Part shown: positions 8,373 to 18,173 of the stretch, in pieces
Position numbering within the stretch: position 1 is the stretch's first letter
Layout of the letters: every line of letters begins with the position of its first letter
Assembly (NCBI RefSeq): GCF_033304595.1
Contig: NZ_CP116341.1
Location: 1,345,001 to 1,409,000 of the forward strand
DNA: 64,000 nt
Reading direction: 5' to 3'
Source of the DNA: Sporosarcina jeotgali
GTDB lineage: Bacteria; Bacillota; Bacilli; Bacillales_A; Planococcaceae
Notes under the pieces: generated by a model
What the model was told of the DNA's origin: nothing
Database searches by the model: none
Seen by the model: the letters and a program-made list of their open reading frames with translations, nothing else
Made by a program: the position numbers and the translations under genes

Positions 8373-10271
8373 ATGGATCTTACAAAGATCAGCAGTCCAT
8401 CGGATATTAAAAACTTGAACCTAGAAGAGATGAAAGAACTCGCTGCAGACATTCGGAAGTTTCTTATTAACAAATGTTCTGTAACAGGCGGACATATCGG
8501 ACCAAATCTAGGAGTGGTGGAGCTGACAATAGCGCTTCACAAATTTTTTAATAGTCCACAGGACAAATTTATTTGGGACGTAGGACACCAAGCGTATGTG
8601 CATAAGATTTTAACCGGCCGAGCTGGTGATTTTGATACGCTTCGTAAATACAAAGGATTAAGCGGTTTCCCTAAAATGGCAGAAAGTGAACACGATGTCT
8701 GGGAAACAGGGCATAGTTCCACTTCTTTATCTGCAGCAATGGGAATGGCGGCGGCTCGGGATATAAAAGGCGATGACAACTATGTCATTCCTATTATTGG
8801 TGATGGTGCGTTAACAGGCGGTATGGCCCTGGAAGCACTGAATCATATAGGCAGTCAGCAGACAAATATGATTGTCATTTTAAACGATAATGAAATGTCG
8901 ATTGCCCCGAACGTCGGTGCTCTTCATTCCATACTAGGAAAGTTACGCACCGCGGGTAAGTATAACAGCGTTAAAGATGACGTTGAAGAACTTATCAAAC
9001 GAATTCCTGCAGTTGGCGGCAAAATGGCGTCCATAGTAGAACGGCTTAAAGATAGTTTAAAATACTTAGTGGTTTCAGGTGTCTTTTTCGAAGAGCTAGG
9101 ATTTACGTATTTAGGACCAATCGATGGACATGATTTCAATGAATTGGAACGCAATCTTCTCTATGCAAAAAAGATGGAAGGCCCAGTTCTTCTTCATGTT
9201 GTCACGAAAAAAGGAAAAGGGTACCATCCAGCTGAAAACGATAAAGTGGGTACATGGCATGGAACCGGACCTTATAAAATCGAGACAGGGGACTTTGTAA
9301 AATCACCTGCAAAAGGTCCATCTTGGAGTGGCTTAGTTGCGGCTACAGTTGCAAGAATTGCTCGCGAGGACCAACGTGTTGCGACGATTACACCTGCAAT
9401 GCCTGTAGGTTCGAAATTGGAAGCTATTTCAGCTGAATTCCCTGAACGTTTTTACGATGTAGGGATTGCGGAACAACATGCAGCGACAATGGCTGCAGGG
9501 ATGGCGACTCAAGGGATGAAACCGTTCTTGTCCATCTACTCGACATTCCTTCAGCGTGCATATGATCAGTTAGTTCATGATATTGCCCGCCAAAAGTTGA
9601 ATGTATTTATTGGGATTGACCGGGCAGGACTCGTTGGCGCGGATGGAGAAACTCACCAAGGCGTCTTTGACATCGCATTCCTTCGTCACTTGCCAAATAT
9701 GGTCATCATGATGCCAAAAGATGAAAATGAAGGCCAGCATATGGTTAAAACAGCGTTAGCTTATAATGACGGACCGATTGCTATGCGTTATCCTCGTGGA
9801 AATGGTTTCGGAATTCCGATGGATGAAGAATTGAAAGTACTGCCAATCGGTAAATGGGAGAAGTTGACCGAGGGACAAGATGCAACGATCTTAACGTTTG
9901 GAACGACAATCCCGATGGCGTACGAAGCAGCAGAACTCTTGAAAGAGCGTGGAATTTCAGTAAGCATCGTCAATGCTCGGTTCATCAAACCTCTTGACGA
10001 AGCGATGCTAGACGAACTCTTTGCAGTTGGAAAACCGATTATTACTGTTGAAGAAGCGGTTCTTGCAGGAGGATTCGGCAGTGCTGTTTTAGAATATGCA
10101 CATGATTCCGGTGTCAATGCTCCGATTCATAGAATGGGAATTCCTGATCAATTTATTGAACACGGTGACGTTGAAGCATTGCTCGCAGAAATTGGAATGA
10201 CTCCTGGAGCACTAGCTGATCTAACAGCAGATGCTATTTCTGTTCTGGAACGTAAGAAGGAACTGCAATGA
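8373..10271 (+). CDS. dxs: 1-Deoxy-D-xylulose-5-phosphate synthase
   Basis: This 632-residue thiamine diphosphate enzyme makes DXP from pyruvate and glyceraldehyde-3-phosphate, the first step of the MEP isoprenoid pathway. Visible features are [18 protein letters not shown] and [15 protein letters not shown] at the N-terminus, the ThDP motif [15 protein letters not shown] followed by [12 protein letters not shown], and the transketolase C-terminal domains with [18 protein letters not shown] 8373 matches the family N-terminus; GTG 8364 is in frame but poorly placed. It sits next to ispA and overlaps tlyA by 4 nt. Confidence 0.97.
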   Translation: MDLTKISSPSDIKNLNLEEMKELAADIRKFLINKCSVTGGHIGPNLGVVELTIALHKFFNSPQDKFIWDVGHQAYVHKILTGRAGDFDTLRKYKGLSGFPKMAESEHDVWETGHSSTSLSAAMGMAAARDIKGDDNYVIPIIGDGALTGGMALEALNHIGSQQTNMIVILNDNEMSIAPNVGALHSILGKLRTAGKYNSVKDDVEELIKRIPAVGGKMASIVERLKDSLKYLVVSGVFFEELGFTYLGPIDGHDFNELERNLLYAKKMEGPVLLHVVTKKGKGYHPAENDKVGTWHGTGPYKIETGDFVKSPAKGPSWSGLVAATVARIAREDQRVATITPAMPVGSKLEAISAEFPERFYDVGIAEQHAATMAAGMATQGMKPFLSIYSTFLQRAYDQLVHDIARQKLNVFIGIDRAGLVGADGETHQGVFDIAFLRHLPNMVIMMPKDENEGQHMVKTALAYNDGPIAMRYPRGNGFGIPMDEELKVLPIGKWEKLTEGQDATILTFGTTIPMAYEAAELLKERGISVSIVNARFIKPLDEAMLDELFAVGKPIITVEEAVLAGGFGSAVLEYAHDSGVNAPIHRMGIPDQFIEHGDVEALLAEIGMTPGALADLTADAISVLERKKELQ

Positions 10272-11089
10272 CAAATACGGATCCCAAAGAACGGGTCGAC
10301 GTTTTGCTAGTTCAGCGAGGTCTCGTTGAGACAAGAGAGCAGGCGAAACGATCGATCATGGCGGGTATTGTTTATTCAAATGAAATTAGAATGGACAAGC
10401 CCGGTGAAAAAATAAAAATCTCATTACCGTTACAAGTAAAAGGATCTTCGTTAAAATATGTTAGCCGCGGCGGATTGAAATTAGAAAAAGCATTAGAGGA
10501 ATTTGATGTCACGGTAGGGGAACGAATCATGTTAGACATAGGTTCTTCGACAGGCGGTTTTACAGATTGTGCTCTTCAAAATGGTGCAAAACATTGCTAT
10601 GCTCTCGACGTTGGCACAAACCAGCTTGCTTGGAAGATTCGCTCTGATGCCCGGGTTACCGTCATGGAGAAATGCAATTTCCGATATGCAACCCCAGATA
10701 TGTTTACAGAAGGGCTGCCTGATTTTGCGACGATTGATGTATCTTTTATTTCCTTAGGTTTGATATTACCTCCTTTAAAACAAATTCTGATCCCTGGTGG
10801 AGATGTTTTGGCATTAGTTAAACCGCAATTTGAAGCAGGTAAAGAGAACGTGGGGAAAAAAGGAATTGTTCGTGATGTTGCGGTGCATAAAGAAGTACTG
10901 CGAAAAGTAGCAGATTTTGCTGCGAAAGAAGGATTTAGTTTGAGAGAAATGACGTACTCTCCAGTTACAGGCGGAGAAGGAAATATTGAATTCCTATTCC
11001 ATTTAGTTGCTGAAGAACAGCCTATATCAGAGTTTACGGACAAAGATTTCTCGGAATTAGTGAAGCAGGCTCATTCGGAATTAGCGTAA
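10268..11089 (+). CDS. tlyA: TlyA-family rRNA 2'-O-methyltransferase (YqxC)
   Basis: This 273-residue protein has an N-terminal S4 RNA-binding domain ([20 protein letters not shown]) and an FtsJ-like SAM-dependent methyltransferase domain with the glycine-rich motif [13 protein letters not shown] (near residue 90) and [10 protein letters not shown]. TlyA homologues methylate ribosomal RNA, and some are described as haemolysin-like. The ATG overlaps the dxs stop (ATGA). Position between dxs and ahrC is conserved across Bacillales. Confidence 0.92.
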   Translation: MTNTDPKERVDVLLVQRGLVETREQAKRSIMAGIVYSNEIRMDKPGEKIKISLPLQVKGSSLKYVSRGGLKLEKALEEFDVTVGERIMLDIGSSTGGFTDCALQNGAKHCYALDVGTNQLAWKIRSDARVTVMEKCNFRYATPDMFTEGLPDFATIDVSFISLGLILPPLKQILIPGGDVLALVKPQFEAGKENVGKKGIVRDVAVHKEVLRKVADFAAKEGFSLREMTYSPVTGGEGNIEFLFHLVAEEQPISEFTDKDFSELVKQAHSELA

Positions 11090-11094
11090 AAGGA

Positions 11095-11137
11095 AACGGG
11101 ATTCATCTAGATTCATTGATGAAATCCCGTTCTGTTT
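11095..11137 (+). terminator. Terminator after tlyA
   Basis: AACGGGATTCATC (11095-11107) pairs with GATGAAATCCCGTT (11118-11131) with one bulged base. The following T-run is interrupted. Confidence 0.65.
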
Positions 11138-11168
11138 TCATACAAATGATGTGCAAGGAGTGATTGAT

Positions 11169-11618
11169 ATGAACAAAGGGCAGCGACATCTGCGCATCCG
11201 GGAAATTATTACATCGCAAGCGATTGAAACACAAGATCAGCTTGTAGATACGTTGAAAAGCTCGGGTGTAGATGTGACGCAAGCAACCGTTTCCCGGGAT
11301 ATTAAAGAACTGCATTTATTCAAAACACCGATGCCTGACGGCCGTTACAAATATAGTTTACCTGCAAATCCGCAATTCAATATTGAGGATAAACTGCACC
11401 GGATGTTGACGGATGCTTTCATAAGTATTGATGGAGCAAGTCATTTTCTTATATTGAAAACGCTGCCAGGAAATGCACATGCAGTCGGATCACTGATTGA
11501 TCATTTGGAATGGGTTGAAATGCTTGGCACAATCTGCGGAGATGACACGTGCATGATTATTTGCCGTGATGAAGCAGGTGCAGGTTCAGTTCGGGATCGC
11601 TTGCTTGCCATGCTTTAA
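11169..11618 (+). CDS. argR: Arginine repressor/activator ArgR (AhrC)
   Basis: This 149-residue protein has exactly the AhrC length. It is a hexameric, arginine-responsive DNA-binding regulator of arginine biosynthesis and catabolism. The N-terminal winged helix contains [17 protein letters not shown]. The C-terminal arginine-binding/oligomerisation domain contains [15 protein letters not shown] and [18 protein letters not shown] 11169 follows AAGGAGTGATTGAT; the in-frame GTG 11151 overlaps that ribosome site. It lies directly before recN, as in most Firmicutes. Confidence 0.96.
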   Translation: MNKGQRHLRIREIITSQAIETQDQLVDTLKSSGVDVTQATVSRDIKELHLFKTPMPDGRYKYSLPANPQFNIEDKLHRMLTDAFISIDGASHFLILKTLPGNAHAVGSLIDHLEWVEMLGTICGDDTCMIICRDEAGAGSVRDRLLAML

Positions 11619-11635
11619 GGAAGGGGGAGAATCCC

Positions 11636-13330
11636 TTGTTAAGTGAATTATCCATTAAGAATTTTGCAATTATTGAAGACCTTGATGTTTCATTTGAAGA
11701 GGGACTTACCGTTCTGACAGGAGAAACTGGAGCAGGAAAGTCCATTATTATTGACGCCGTACAGCTTGTAGCGGGGGGAAGAGGTTCTGTCGAATTCATT
11801 CGCCATGGTACTAAAAAGGCTGAGCTTGAAGCAATGTTTACAATTGTTGACCTCAATCATCCTGTTTTTCGGAAAATGGAGGAGTTCGGTATAGAATCGG
11901 AAGAAGGAACCATCATTTTGCGGAGGGAATTAAATCTTAATGGGAAAACGACGTGCCGCGTAAATGGGAAATTGGTTACGATTGCGATTCTTCGTGAACT
12001 GGGAAGCCAATTAATTGATATTCATGGTCAGCATGAGAATCAGGAATTAATGCATCAGAAGAGTCACATCCATTTACTGGATTCGTTTGCCGGCTCGCCT
12101 TTTAAGATGGCAATGAAGAGTTATACTGATTTGTACGAGGATTATGTTAAATTGCACAAAAAGCTAAGTCTCGCCTCAGAAAATGAACAGCAGATAGCTC
12201 AACGAATTGATCTATACACGTTTCAGTTAAGCGAGATCGATGAAGCAGCCCTGCAAATCGGTGAAGAGGAGAAACTTGAATCGGAACGAATGAAACTTCA
12301 GCATTATCATCGACTTTTTGACAGGTTAAATAATGCGTATGAAGCCATACAAGGCGATTCACATGCACTTGATTACCTGGGAACAGCAATGAGTGATCTT
12401 GAAGATGCTGCGTCGGTGGACAGTGACTTGAAAACACTTGCAGAAACCGCTGGTGAAAGTTTTTATTCACTGCAAGATGTTGCACACGACATTAAGGGCA
12501 TGATCGATGAAATGGAATATGATCCGAATCGATTGGAAATTGTAGAAGATCGTTTAGCTTTATTTACAATACTTAAGCGGAAGTATGGTACATCCATTGA
12601 AGATATCTTACTGTATCGGGACAAAATAGCAGATCGGCTCGATGAATTAATAAATCGGGATGACCGTCTTGAAAAAGAACAAGAAAAATTAAAGCATTTA
12701 CGGGCTGACTTAGAAATAGAAGCAGGAGAGCTTTCTGCTATTCGTAAAGAATCAGCATCAATGTTGGAAAAGGCCATTATGGAGCAACTTCATCAACTAC
12801 ATATGGGAAAAGCTGAATTCCAAGTGAAAATCGAGCGTAAAGATACCGGTGTATTCGATTATAATGGATTCGATGATGTTGCATTTTATATATCGACCAA
12901 TGTCGGTGAGCCGATGAAACCTTTAGTTAAAGTCGCTTCAGGCGGTGAGCTTTCACGGGTTATGCTCGCTTTGAAAACCATTTTTTCAAAACACCAGGGA
13001 ATTACATCAATTATCTTTGACGAAGTCGATACAGGTGTTAGCGGTCGTGTGGCGCAAGCGATTGCAGAAAAAATTGCAATGGTCGCCATGAATTCACAAG
13101 TTTTATGTATTTCCCATCTGCCTCAAGTTGCTGCAATGGCTGATCATCATTACCTTATCCATAAAGAGGTAACGGATGAACGCACGCGAACATCGATTCA
13201 AGATGTGCTGGATGGAGATCGTACACGAGAATTATCAAGAATGTTATCGGGCGCTGAAGTAACACCGCTAACATTGCGTCATGCTGACGAATTGTTACAG
13301 CTTGCTGAGGCGCGTAAAAGTACACTTTAA
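11636..13330 (+). CDS. recN: DNA repair protein RecN
   Basis: This 564-residue SMC-like ATPase acts early in double-strand break repair. The Walker A motif TGETGAGKS lies near residues 30-40. Two long coiled-coil arms occupy about residues 150-370. The C-terminal ABC signature VASGGELSRVMLALK and the Walker B segment TSIIFDEVDTGVSG are present. The TTG start is preceded by GGAAGGGGGAG and gives the family N-terminus MLSELSIKNFAIIE. It lies 17 nt after argR, suggesting one operon. Confidence 0.97.
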   Translation: MLSELSIKNFAIIEDLDVSFEEGLTVLTGETGAGKSIIIDAVQLVAGGRGSVEFIRHGTKKAELEAMFTIVDLNHPVFRKMEEFGIESEEGTIILRRELNLNGKTTCRVNGKLVTIAILRELGSQLIDIHGQHENQELMHQKSHIHLLDSFAGSPFKMAMKSYTDLYEDYVKLHKKLSLASENEQQIAQRIDLYTFQLSEIDEAALQIGEEEKLESERMKLQHYHRLFDRLNNAYEAIQGDSHALDYLGTAMSDLEDAASVDSDLKTLAETAGESFYSLQDVAHDIKGMIDEMEYDPNRLEIVEDRLALFTILKRKYGTSIEDILLYRDKIADRLDELINRDDRLEKEQEKLKHLRADLEIEAGELSAIRKESASMLEKAIMEQLHQLHMGKAEFQVKIERKDTGVFDYNGFDDVAFYISTNVGEPMKPLVKVASGGELSRVMLALKTIFSKHQGITSIIFDEVDTGVSGRVAQAIAEKIAMVAMNSQVLCISHLPQVAAMADHHYLIHKEVTDERTRTSIQDVLDGDRTRELSRMLSGAEVTPLTLRHADELLQLAEARKSTL

Positions 13331-13371
13331 AAAAAAGAATGTCGGATGTTCTATGCCGATATTCTTTTTTA
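13331..13371 (+). terminator. Terminator after recN
   Basis: AAAAAAGAATGTCGG (13331-13345) pairs with CCGATATTCTTTTTT (13356-13370) with one mismatch near the middle. Confidence 0.88.
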
Positions 13372-13463
13372 TTTTTGAATTCCACCTTTGCATGTTTTAC
13401 CCTTTCATAACAACCTCCAGAACGCACACTCTATAGGTAATCTAAAAACGAAGGAGGTGACTT

Positions 13464-14438
13464 ATGGAATGGAGTAGACAGCTGAAATTTTTCATGGCGT
13501 CTGTTGTGATGATTGTTGTCATGTCCGGCAGTTCTATCGCTGCGTTCGCTAAAAGCGGCTCATTAATCCCAATGGGGAATTCGATTGGGATTCAGCTGGA
13601 GCTAGCGGGTGTCTTTGTCACAAGTGATGTACCGCTTAGCAAAAAAAACGATTCCCTTAAAGCGGGTGATCAGTTAGTTAGCATAGACGGCACATCTGTG
13701 AATTCCCTGCAGAACCTTCATGAGCAAGTGACTGCGATGAAAGATGAGGCAGTGATAAAACTTGTTCTCCAGCGCGAAGCAAGTGATGTGAAGATCGAGT
13801 CGGATGGGCTGTCGTTTAAGAGAGCCTTACCTTTCTTGAAGGACACAACAGAAGGTACCGGGACGCTGACATATGTCGATCTCGATGATGGGACATATGG
13901 TGCGCTTGGACATCAAATCATCGATAGTTCTTTGAACAGTGCACCCGATTTCGATAGTGGCTCCATTTACTTGTCTGAAATCGAACAAATTAAGAAAAGT
14001 TCCCCAGGAAACCCAGGTTATAAGATCTCTTCAATCATCGATCAGGAAGAGACACTCGGTTCAATTTTGACCAATAGTGTTTATGGAATCTTTGGCGATT
14101 GGAATACTTCTTATAAGGAAGTCTTGACGGAACCATTGGAAGTTATGCAGCCATCAGAGTTAACAGTTGGAAAAGCAGAAATATTAACGACGATTCAAGG
14201 GACAAAAGTTGAATCGTTTGAGATTGAAATATCAAAGCTGTCGAATGATTCATTTCAATTTATACTGACGGATCAGCGTCTTCTGGAAAAAACAGGAGGA
14301 ATTTTACAGGGGATGAGTGGAAGCCCTGTAATTCAAAAAGGGAAATTTGTAGGTGCGGTAACTCATATGTTTGTGGATGAGCCTGAAAAAGGAGCCGGTC
14401 TATTCCTGGGAAAAATGACAGAAGTAGGCGCCAAGTAA
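13464..14438 (+). CDS. spoIVB: SpoIVB-family signalling serine peptidase (short form)
   Basis: This is a 324-residue S55-family peptidase. SpoIVB is made in the forespore, crosses the inner membrane and cleaves SpoIVFA to trigger sigma-K processing. An N-terminal membrane/signal segment (about 9-29) is followed by a PDZ-like domain (LKAGDQLVSIDGTSVNS) and the protease domain. The likely catalytic pair is H150 in GALGHQIID and S287 in GMSGSPV. The B. subtilis protein is about 425 residues; the juxtamembrane region before the PDZ domain is almost absent here. The ribosome site AAGGAGGTGA is very strong. It sits directly before spo0A, as in other Bacillales. Confidence 0.9.
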   Translation: MEWSRQLKFFMASVVMIVVMSGSSIAAFAKSGSLIPMGNSIGIQLELAGVFVTSDVPLSKKNDSLKAGDQLVSIDGTSVNSLQNLHEQVTAMKDEAVIKLVLQREASDVKIESDGLSFKRALPFLKDTTEGTGTLTYVDLDDGTYGALGHQIIDSSLNSAPDFDSGSIYLSEIEQIKKSSPGNPGYKISSIIDQEETLGSILTNSVYGIFGDWNTSYKEVLTEPLEVMQPSELTVGKAEILTTIQGTKVESFEIEISKLSNDSFQFILTDQRLLEKTGGILQGMSGSPVIQKGKFVGAVTHMFVDEPEKGAGLFLGKMTEVGAK

Positions 14439-14442
14439 ATGT

Positions 14443-14482
14443 GAAACAGCCAACTCATTATCTGAGTTGGCTGTTTCTTTTT
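14443..14482 (+). terminator. Terminator after spoIVB
   Basis: GAAACAGCCAACTCA (14443-14457) and its exact complement TGAGTTGGCTGTTTC (14463-14477), loop TTATC, then TTTTT. Confidence 0.95.
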
Positions 14483-14506
14483 CATCTGTTAAAAATTCAA
14501 GAATTC

Positions 14507-14608
14507 TGTCGAAATAAAGAGAAACCGTACGCCAATGGATTCATTTTAACTTTCATTAAAGGAAATTCAGAACCTATGTCGAAATTTTTACCAAGCAAGG
14601 AATCGACA
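14507..14608 (+). promoter_or_regulatory. spo0A control region: Spo0A boxes and a sigma-H-like promoter
   Basis: Two exact Spo0A-box cores, TGTCGAAA, lie at 14507-14514 and 14577-14584, and a reverse-strand TCGACA lies at 14603-14608. AGGAAAT (14560-14566) with an 11-nt spacer to GTCGAAATT (14578-14586) closely fits the sigma-H consensus (AGGAwww / RnnGAATww), and its -10 overlaps the second Spo0A box. In B. subtilis spo0A has a sigma-H promoter and autoregulatory 0A boxes. The same logic here is inference from sequence. Confidence 0.65.
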
Positions 14609-14658
14609 GGGAGTTGCAGCAAGAGACGGCTGCGTGTCAATCAAGGGGGAATTTGAGA

Positions 14659-15456
14659 ATGGGTAAAATTAAAATTGCAATTGCTGATGATAACAAAGAG
14701 CTTGTGAAAACAATGACAGCTTATTTTGAGAAGCATCCTGAAATAGACGTACTTTGGACCGCTCAAAATGGAAAACAATGCTTAGCCAATTTAGAACAAG
14801 GCGTTCCTGATGTGTTACTGCTGGATATTATTATGCCCTACTTGGACGGGATTGCCGTATTGGAGCAAATCCGTAATAATGATGAGAATGCAAATTTGAA
14901 AATCATTATGCTCACTGCCTTTGGACAAGAAGATGTGATGACACAGGCCGCTGGATTAGGCGCGTCATACTTTATGTTGAAGCCGTTTGAGTTTGAACAG
15001 CTTGTTAACCAAATTTTCCAAGCCGCGAGTGTACATAAACCTTCACGCGCGCAGCAACAACATTCACAGGAACCTGTAAAAGCAGAAGAAGGCGTTTCGC
15101 TAAAAGTGCTGGATACCGCGATTACAACGACTATTAAAGAAATTGGTGTTCCCGCCCATATTAAAGGCTACTCATATCTTAGGGAAGCGATTCAAATGGT
15201 CTATAATGATAATGATCTGCTTGGTGCGGTAACTAAAATTTTGTATCCGGAAATTGCAGAAAAGTACAAGACAACGCCCTCCCGTGTAGAACGTGCTATT
15301 CGCCATGCGATTGAAGTAGCATGGAATCGGGGGAATTACGAAGTTATTTCGAAAACGTTTGGCTATACAGTTCATCATTTAAAAAGCAAACCGACAAATT
15401 CTGAATTCATCGCAATGATCGCTGATAAGATCCGTCTTGAGCATATGGCCAGCTGA
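14659..15456 (+). CDS. spo0A: Sporulation master response regulator Spo0A
   Basis: This 265-residue protein is the end point of the sporulation phosphorelay. The receiver domain carries acidic residues D10 and D11, the phospho-acceptor D56 in LLLDIIMP, and a conserved Lys in MLKPFEF. The C-terminal effector domain has the recognition region [18 protein letters not shown] followed by NRGN. ATG 14659 is preceded by AAGGGGGAATTTGAG; the in-frame upstream extension has no suitable ribosome site. Spo0A boxes upstream suggest autoregulation. Confidence 0.97.
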   Translation: MGKIKIAIADDNKELVKTMTAYFEKHPEIDVLWTAQNGKQCLANLEQGVPDVLLLDIIMPYLDGIAVLEQIRNNDENANLKIIMLTAFGQEDVMTQAAGLGASYFMLKPFEFEQLVNQIFQAASVHKPSRAQQQHSQEPVKAEEGVSLKVLDTAITTTIKEIGVPAHIKGYSYLREAIQMVYNDNDLLGAVTKILYPEIAEKYKTTPSRVERAIRHAIEVAWNRGNYEVISKTFGYTVHHLKSKPTNSEFIAMIADKIRLEHMAS

Positions 15457-15502
15457 AATGTTGATTTGAAATACGATCAACAAATACTAGACGCAACTAT
15501 TA

Positions 15503-15532
15503 AAAAGCAGGAGAATTTGTCCCTGCTTTTTT
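15503..15532 (+). terminator. Terminator after spo0A
   Basis: AAAAGCAGG (15503-15511) pairs with CCTGCTTTT (15522-15530), followed by T residues. Confidence 0.88.
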
Positions 15533-15772
15533 GTGTGTCTATAATACCTGGAATTATTTTGAAGCATTTGATAGCAATTTTACCTATATTAAAAGAATGT
15601 TTTAATAGTCATCCCGAATTCCTTATTTTTCAAGTAGGTAGATCACAACAAACTGAGTGAAAAGATGCAAATGCTAAGGTCTTCCTGAAATCGATTTGTC
15701 TAAGTATAGACGAAATTCCTATTTCTTATATATGTCAAAGACTTATAATGAGTTTAAGGAGAGGTGAAGGTC
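15533..15772. other. Gap between spo0A and the FapA-like gene
   Basis: No gene is supported here. A 64-codon open frame (15466-15660) runs through the spo0A terminator without a ribosome site. TATAAT at 15744-15749 is a possible -10 element for the next gene, without a clear -35. An imperfect palindrome (TTGTCTA / TAGACGA) at about 15697-15715 could be an operator. Confidence 0.4.
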
Positions 15773-17335
15773 ATGTTATTTGAAAACGATTACATTACAC
15801 TTACCAGAAGTGAAAATATAATTTTAATGCATACTAAAAAGAGTGGATTTCCAATTAAGTCTTTTGATAAAATTACACAAGAATTACCCAGATTGAAAAT
15901 CACGTCCTTTCCTGAATTGCGCCGGGCTCTTTCAACGGAAGGAAACGAAGGAGAAATCGCTAGTTACGCATCTGAAATTGAGATAAGCATTTCTCTTGAT
16001 AAAATGAAAGCCGAAGCAGAGATTTATTTAACATCGGAGGAGATTGAAGAACAAAGGCAAGAATTGCCTATGCTAATTGCAGAAGCATTGAAAAGTAAGG
16101 GAATTCGGCCGGGGCAGACTGAAATTAACTGGAACGCCATAAAAACGAAGCAATCGATCGTTGTAGCTGAAGGTATAGCGCCCGTAAAAGGTGACGATGC
16201 GGTTATTACATACATAGAAGTACCAGAAAGACGTCCTGTGATTAGAGAAGACGGCTCCGCAGACTATTATGAGATGAATTTTGTAACTCCTATTAAAAAG
16301 GGAGACTGGTTAGGTGAGAAAATTCCCCCTCAAGAAGGTATAAATGGTTTTGACATCTTTGGAAATGAAATACCAAGTAAAAAAGGATTGGACAATAAGC
16401 TTTATTACGATAGGAAGTCCGTTGAGGAAGTCGAAGAAGACGGGAAGATTGTCCTTAGAGCGGTCCATGGCGGCGTGTTGGAATTTGAAAACGGAGTCGT
16501 AGGTATCGGTCAGCAGCTTCTCATCAACGGAGACGTGGGACCTGAAACCGGATCAATAACTTTTGACGGGACAGTCGTCATCTCAGGAACAGTACTTGCC
16601 GGATACAGTGTCAATGCTACTGGCGATATTTCTGTAGGTGCTAAAGAAGGGGTGACCAATGCAAAAGAGGTAAGATCTGAGCAAGCGGATGTTTACATTA
16701 AAGGCGGCGTCTTTGGGGGCGGTACAACTGTCATTGAAGCGAAAGGAAGTATTTTCATTAAACACGCGAACGAGTGCAGTCTTTTTGCTCAAACGGTTCA
16801 GGTTGGCTCGTATTTGCTGGGGTCCCAGGTAATTGCTGACTTTGTTTATGTTGACCGGCACAAAGGACGAATTATTGGCGGGAATATTGAAGGAAAATAC
16901 CGGATAGAATGTGCTGTTGCCGGTAATCGTCATGAACGGGTAACAGAGCTATGCGCAAAAGGTATCGATAAGGAAGCACTTCATATCGATGTTCAGAAAA
17001 TGGCACAATCTATTAAAAACCTGCAAAAACAGATTACTCAATTAGAAAATCATGTTGAGCCATTAGAAAAAGTTGTGACTTCATTAGTAGGAGCCCAAAG
17101 AGAAGCATACGATAAAATACAAGATACCCTTAAAACAAGCCGTGAAGAAGTATTTGTACTTGACCAGGCAATTCAAGCTAATTTGCACACAATGAAAACC
17201 GCAGTTCCACCACAAATTGAAATTACGCATGTAGCAAATCCGGGTGTATGTATTCAAATTGGTTCAAAAACTTCTACTATTGATTCTTCTACAAAAGGTG
17301 TTTTTGAGATGATTGATGGGGTATTGAATATTTAA
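15773..17335 (+). CDS. FapA (DUF342) family protein
   Basis: This 520-residue protein has an N-terminal DUF342 region, a central repetitive beta-helix region (VGIGQQLLINGDVGPETG, GTVLAGYSVNATGDISVG, VYIKGGVFGGGTTVIEAKG) and a C-terminal coiled coil (about 400-470, MAQSIKNLQKQITQLENHV). FapA was named for an effect on flagellar polar assembly in gamma-proteobacteria; its role in Bacillales is not known. AAGGAGAGG (15756-15764) supports ATG 15773; the in-frame GTG 15764 overlaps it. Position right after spo0A does not reveal its job. Confidence 0.82.
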   Translation: MLFENDYITLTRSENIILMHTKKSGFPIKSFDKITQELPRLKITSFPELRRALSTEGNEGEIASYASEIEISISLDKMKAEAEIYLTSEEIEEQRQELPMLIAEALKSKGIRPGQTEINWNAIKTKQSIVVAEGIAPVKGDDAVITYIEVPERRPVIREDGSADYYEMNFVTPIKKGDWLGEKIPPQEGINGFDIFGNEIPSKKGLDNKLYYDRKSVEEVEEDGKIVLRAVHGGVLEFENGVVGIGQQLLINGDVGPETGSITFDGTVVISGTVLAGYSVNATGDISVGAKEGVTNAKEVRSEQADVYIKGGVFGGGTTVIEAKGSIFIKHANECSLFAQTVQVGSYLLGSQVIADFVYVDRHKGRIIGGNIEGKYRIECAVAGNRHERVTELCAKGIDKEALHIDVQKMAQSIKNLQKQITQLENHVEPLEKVVTSLVGAQREAYDKIQDTLKTSREEVFVLDQAIQANLHTMKTAVPPQIEITHVANPGVCIQIGSKTSTIDSSTKGVFEMIDGVLNI

Positions 17336-17364
17336 GAAAAATCAAATATCCAGGAGGCTGCTGA

Positions 17365-18102
17365 ATGTCTGTAGAGAACAAAGACAATCACCGCAAGGAA
17401 ATATATGCACATAGAGGCTCTTCTGGAAAATACTTTGAAAATACGATGAAAGCTTTCTACGGAGCTGTAGAAGACCAAGCAGACGGTATTGAATTGGATG
17501 TTCAATTGTCTAAAGATGGAGTCTTTTTTGTAATACATGACTCAGAACTTTCCCGATTATCTGGAGTCCGGAAAAACATTTCAGAAATGGATGCAGCCGA
17601 GATCCAGCAAATCCGTATTGGAAAACGTTTTTTTAGAGGTGTAAAAGGCCATTCTATCCCGACCTTGTCATCCGTTATTTCATTTGCTGAGATGGAATCA
17701 ATAGGGTTAAATATTGAGCTTAAAGAGACAATTTCTGCGAATCCAGAGTCATTGGCGAGCTTGCTTGATCAGGTTTCTGTGCTTGAAAAAGTATACGTTT
17801 CCTCATTTGATTATGAGTTAATCAAGAAAGTTAAGGAATTGAACCCTGCTATGGAAGCGGGATTGCTTTTGAAAAAGTCTATGCTGACAGATCACAAGCT
17901 CTTAGATTATCCAGCTGCAGATGCATTTCACTTTCATAAAAGAATGATGAAAGAGCCATATCTAAGTCAATGGAAAGATACAGATAAAACAATTCGCGTC
18001 TATGGGGTGGAAGGAGACGAACCGTTCGTCAAAAATCCGCCTGAGTTTATACATGGATGGATTACAGATTACCCAGCAAAATTTATCAGTAAAAGGCAAT
18101 AA
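17365..18102 (+). CDS. yqiK: Glycerophosphodiester phosphodiesterase (YqiK-like)
   Basis: This 245-residue GDPD-family TIM-barrel enzyme is expected to release glycerol-3-phosphate from glycerophosphodiesters. Catalytic signatures are AHRGSSGKYFENTMKAF at the N-terminus (His and Arg, plus E and N in the ENT motif) and DGIELDVQLSKDGVFFVIHD (metal ligands E and D, second catalytic His). No signal peptide is present, so it is probably cytoplasmic. It lies 29 nt after the FapA-like gene with its own AGGAGG site. Position between spo0A and yqzF matches B. subtilis yqiK. Confidence 0.9.
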   Translation: MSVENKDNHRKEIYAHRGSSGKYFENTMKAFYGAVEDQADGIELDVQLSKDGVFFVIHDSELSRLSGVRKNISEMDAAEIQQIRIGKRFFRGVKGHSIPTLSSVISFAEMESIGLNIELKETISANPESLASLLDQVSVLEKVYVSSFDYELIKKVKELNPAMEAGLLLKKSMLTDHKLLDYPAADAFHFHKRMMKEPYLSQWKDTDKTIRVYGVEGDEPFVKNPPEFIHGWITDYPAKFISKRQ

Positions 18103-18130
18103 ACTGCAGTTTAAGCATTAATAACTTCAA

Positions 18131-18173
18131 AAAAGCAGAAGACCTGGTGTGTTTGCCAAGTCTTCTGCTTTTT
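18131..18173. terminator. Bidirectional terminator between yqiK and yqzF
   Basis: AAAAGCAGAAGACCTGG (18131-18147) pairs with CCAAGTCTTCTGCTTTT (18156-18172) apart from one mismatch. A-rich and T-rich flanks allow it to serve both convergent genes. Confidence 0.92.

Noticed and set aside
13371-13463. Sigma-F/G promoter for spoIVB
   Set aside because: TGCATG (13389) and CATAACA (13406) are only 11 nt apart, too close for the expected spacing.
15466-15660. 64-codon open frame after spo0A
   Set aside because: Runs through the spo0A terminator, has no ribosome site and has a composition like non-coding DNA.
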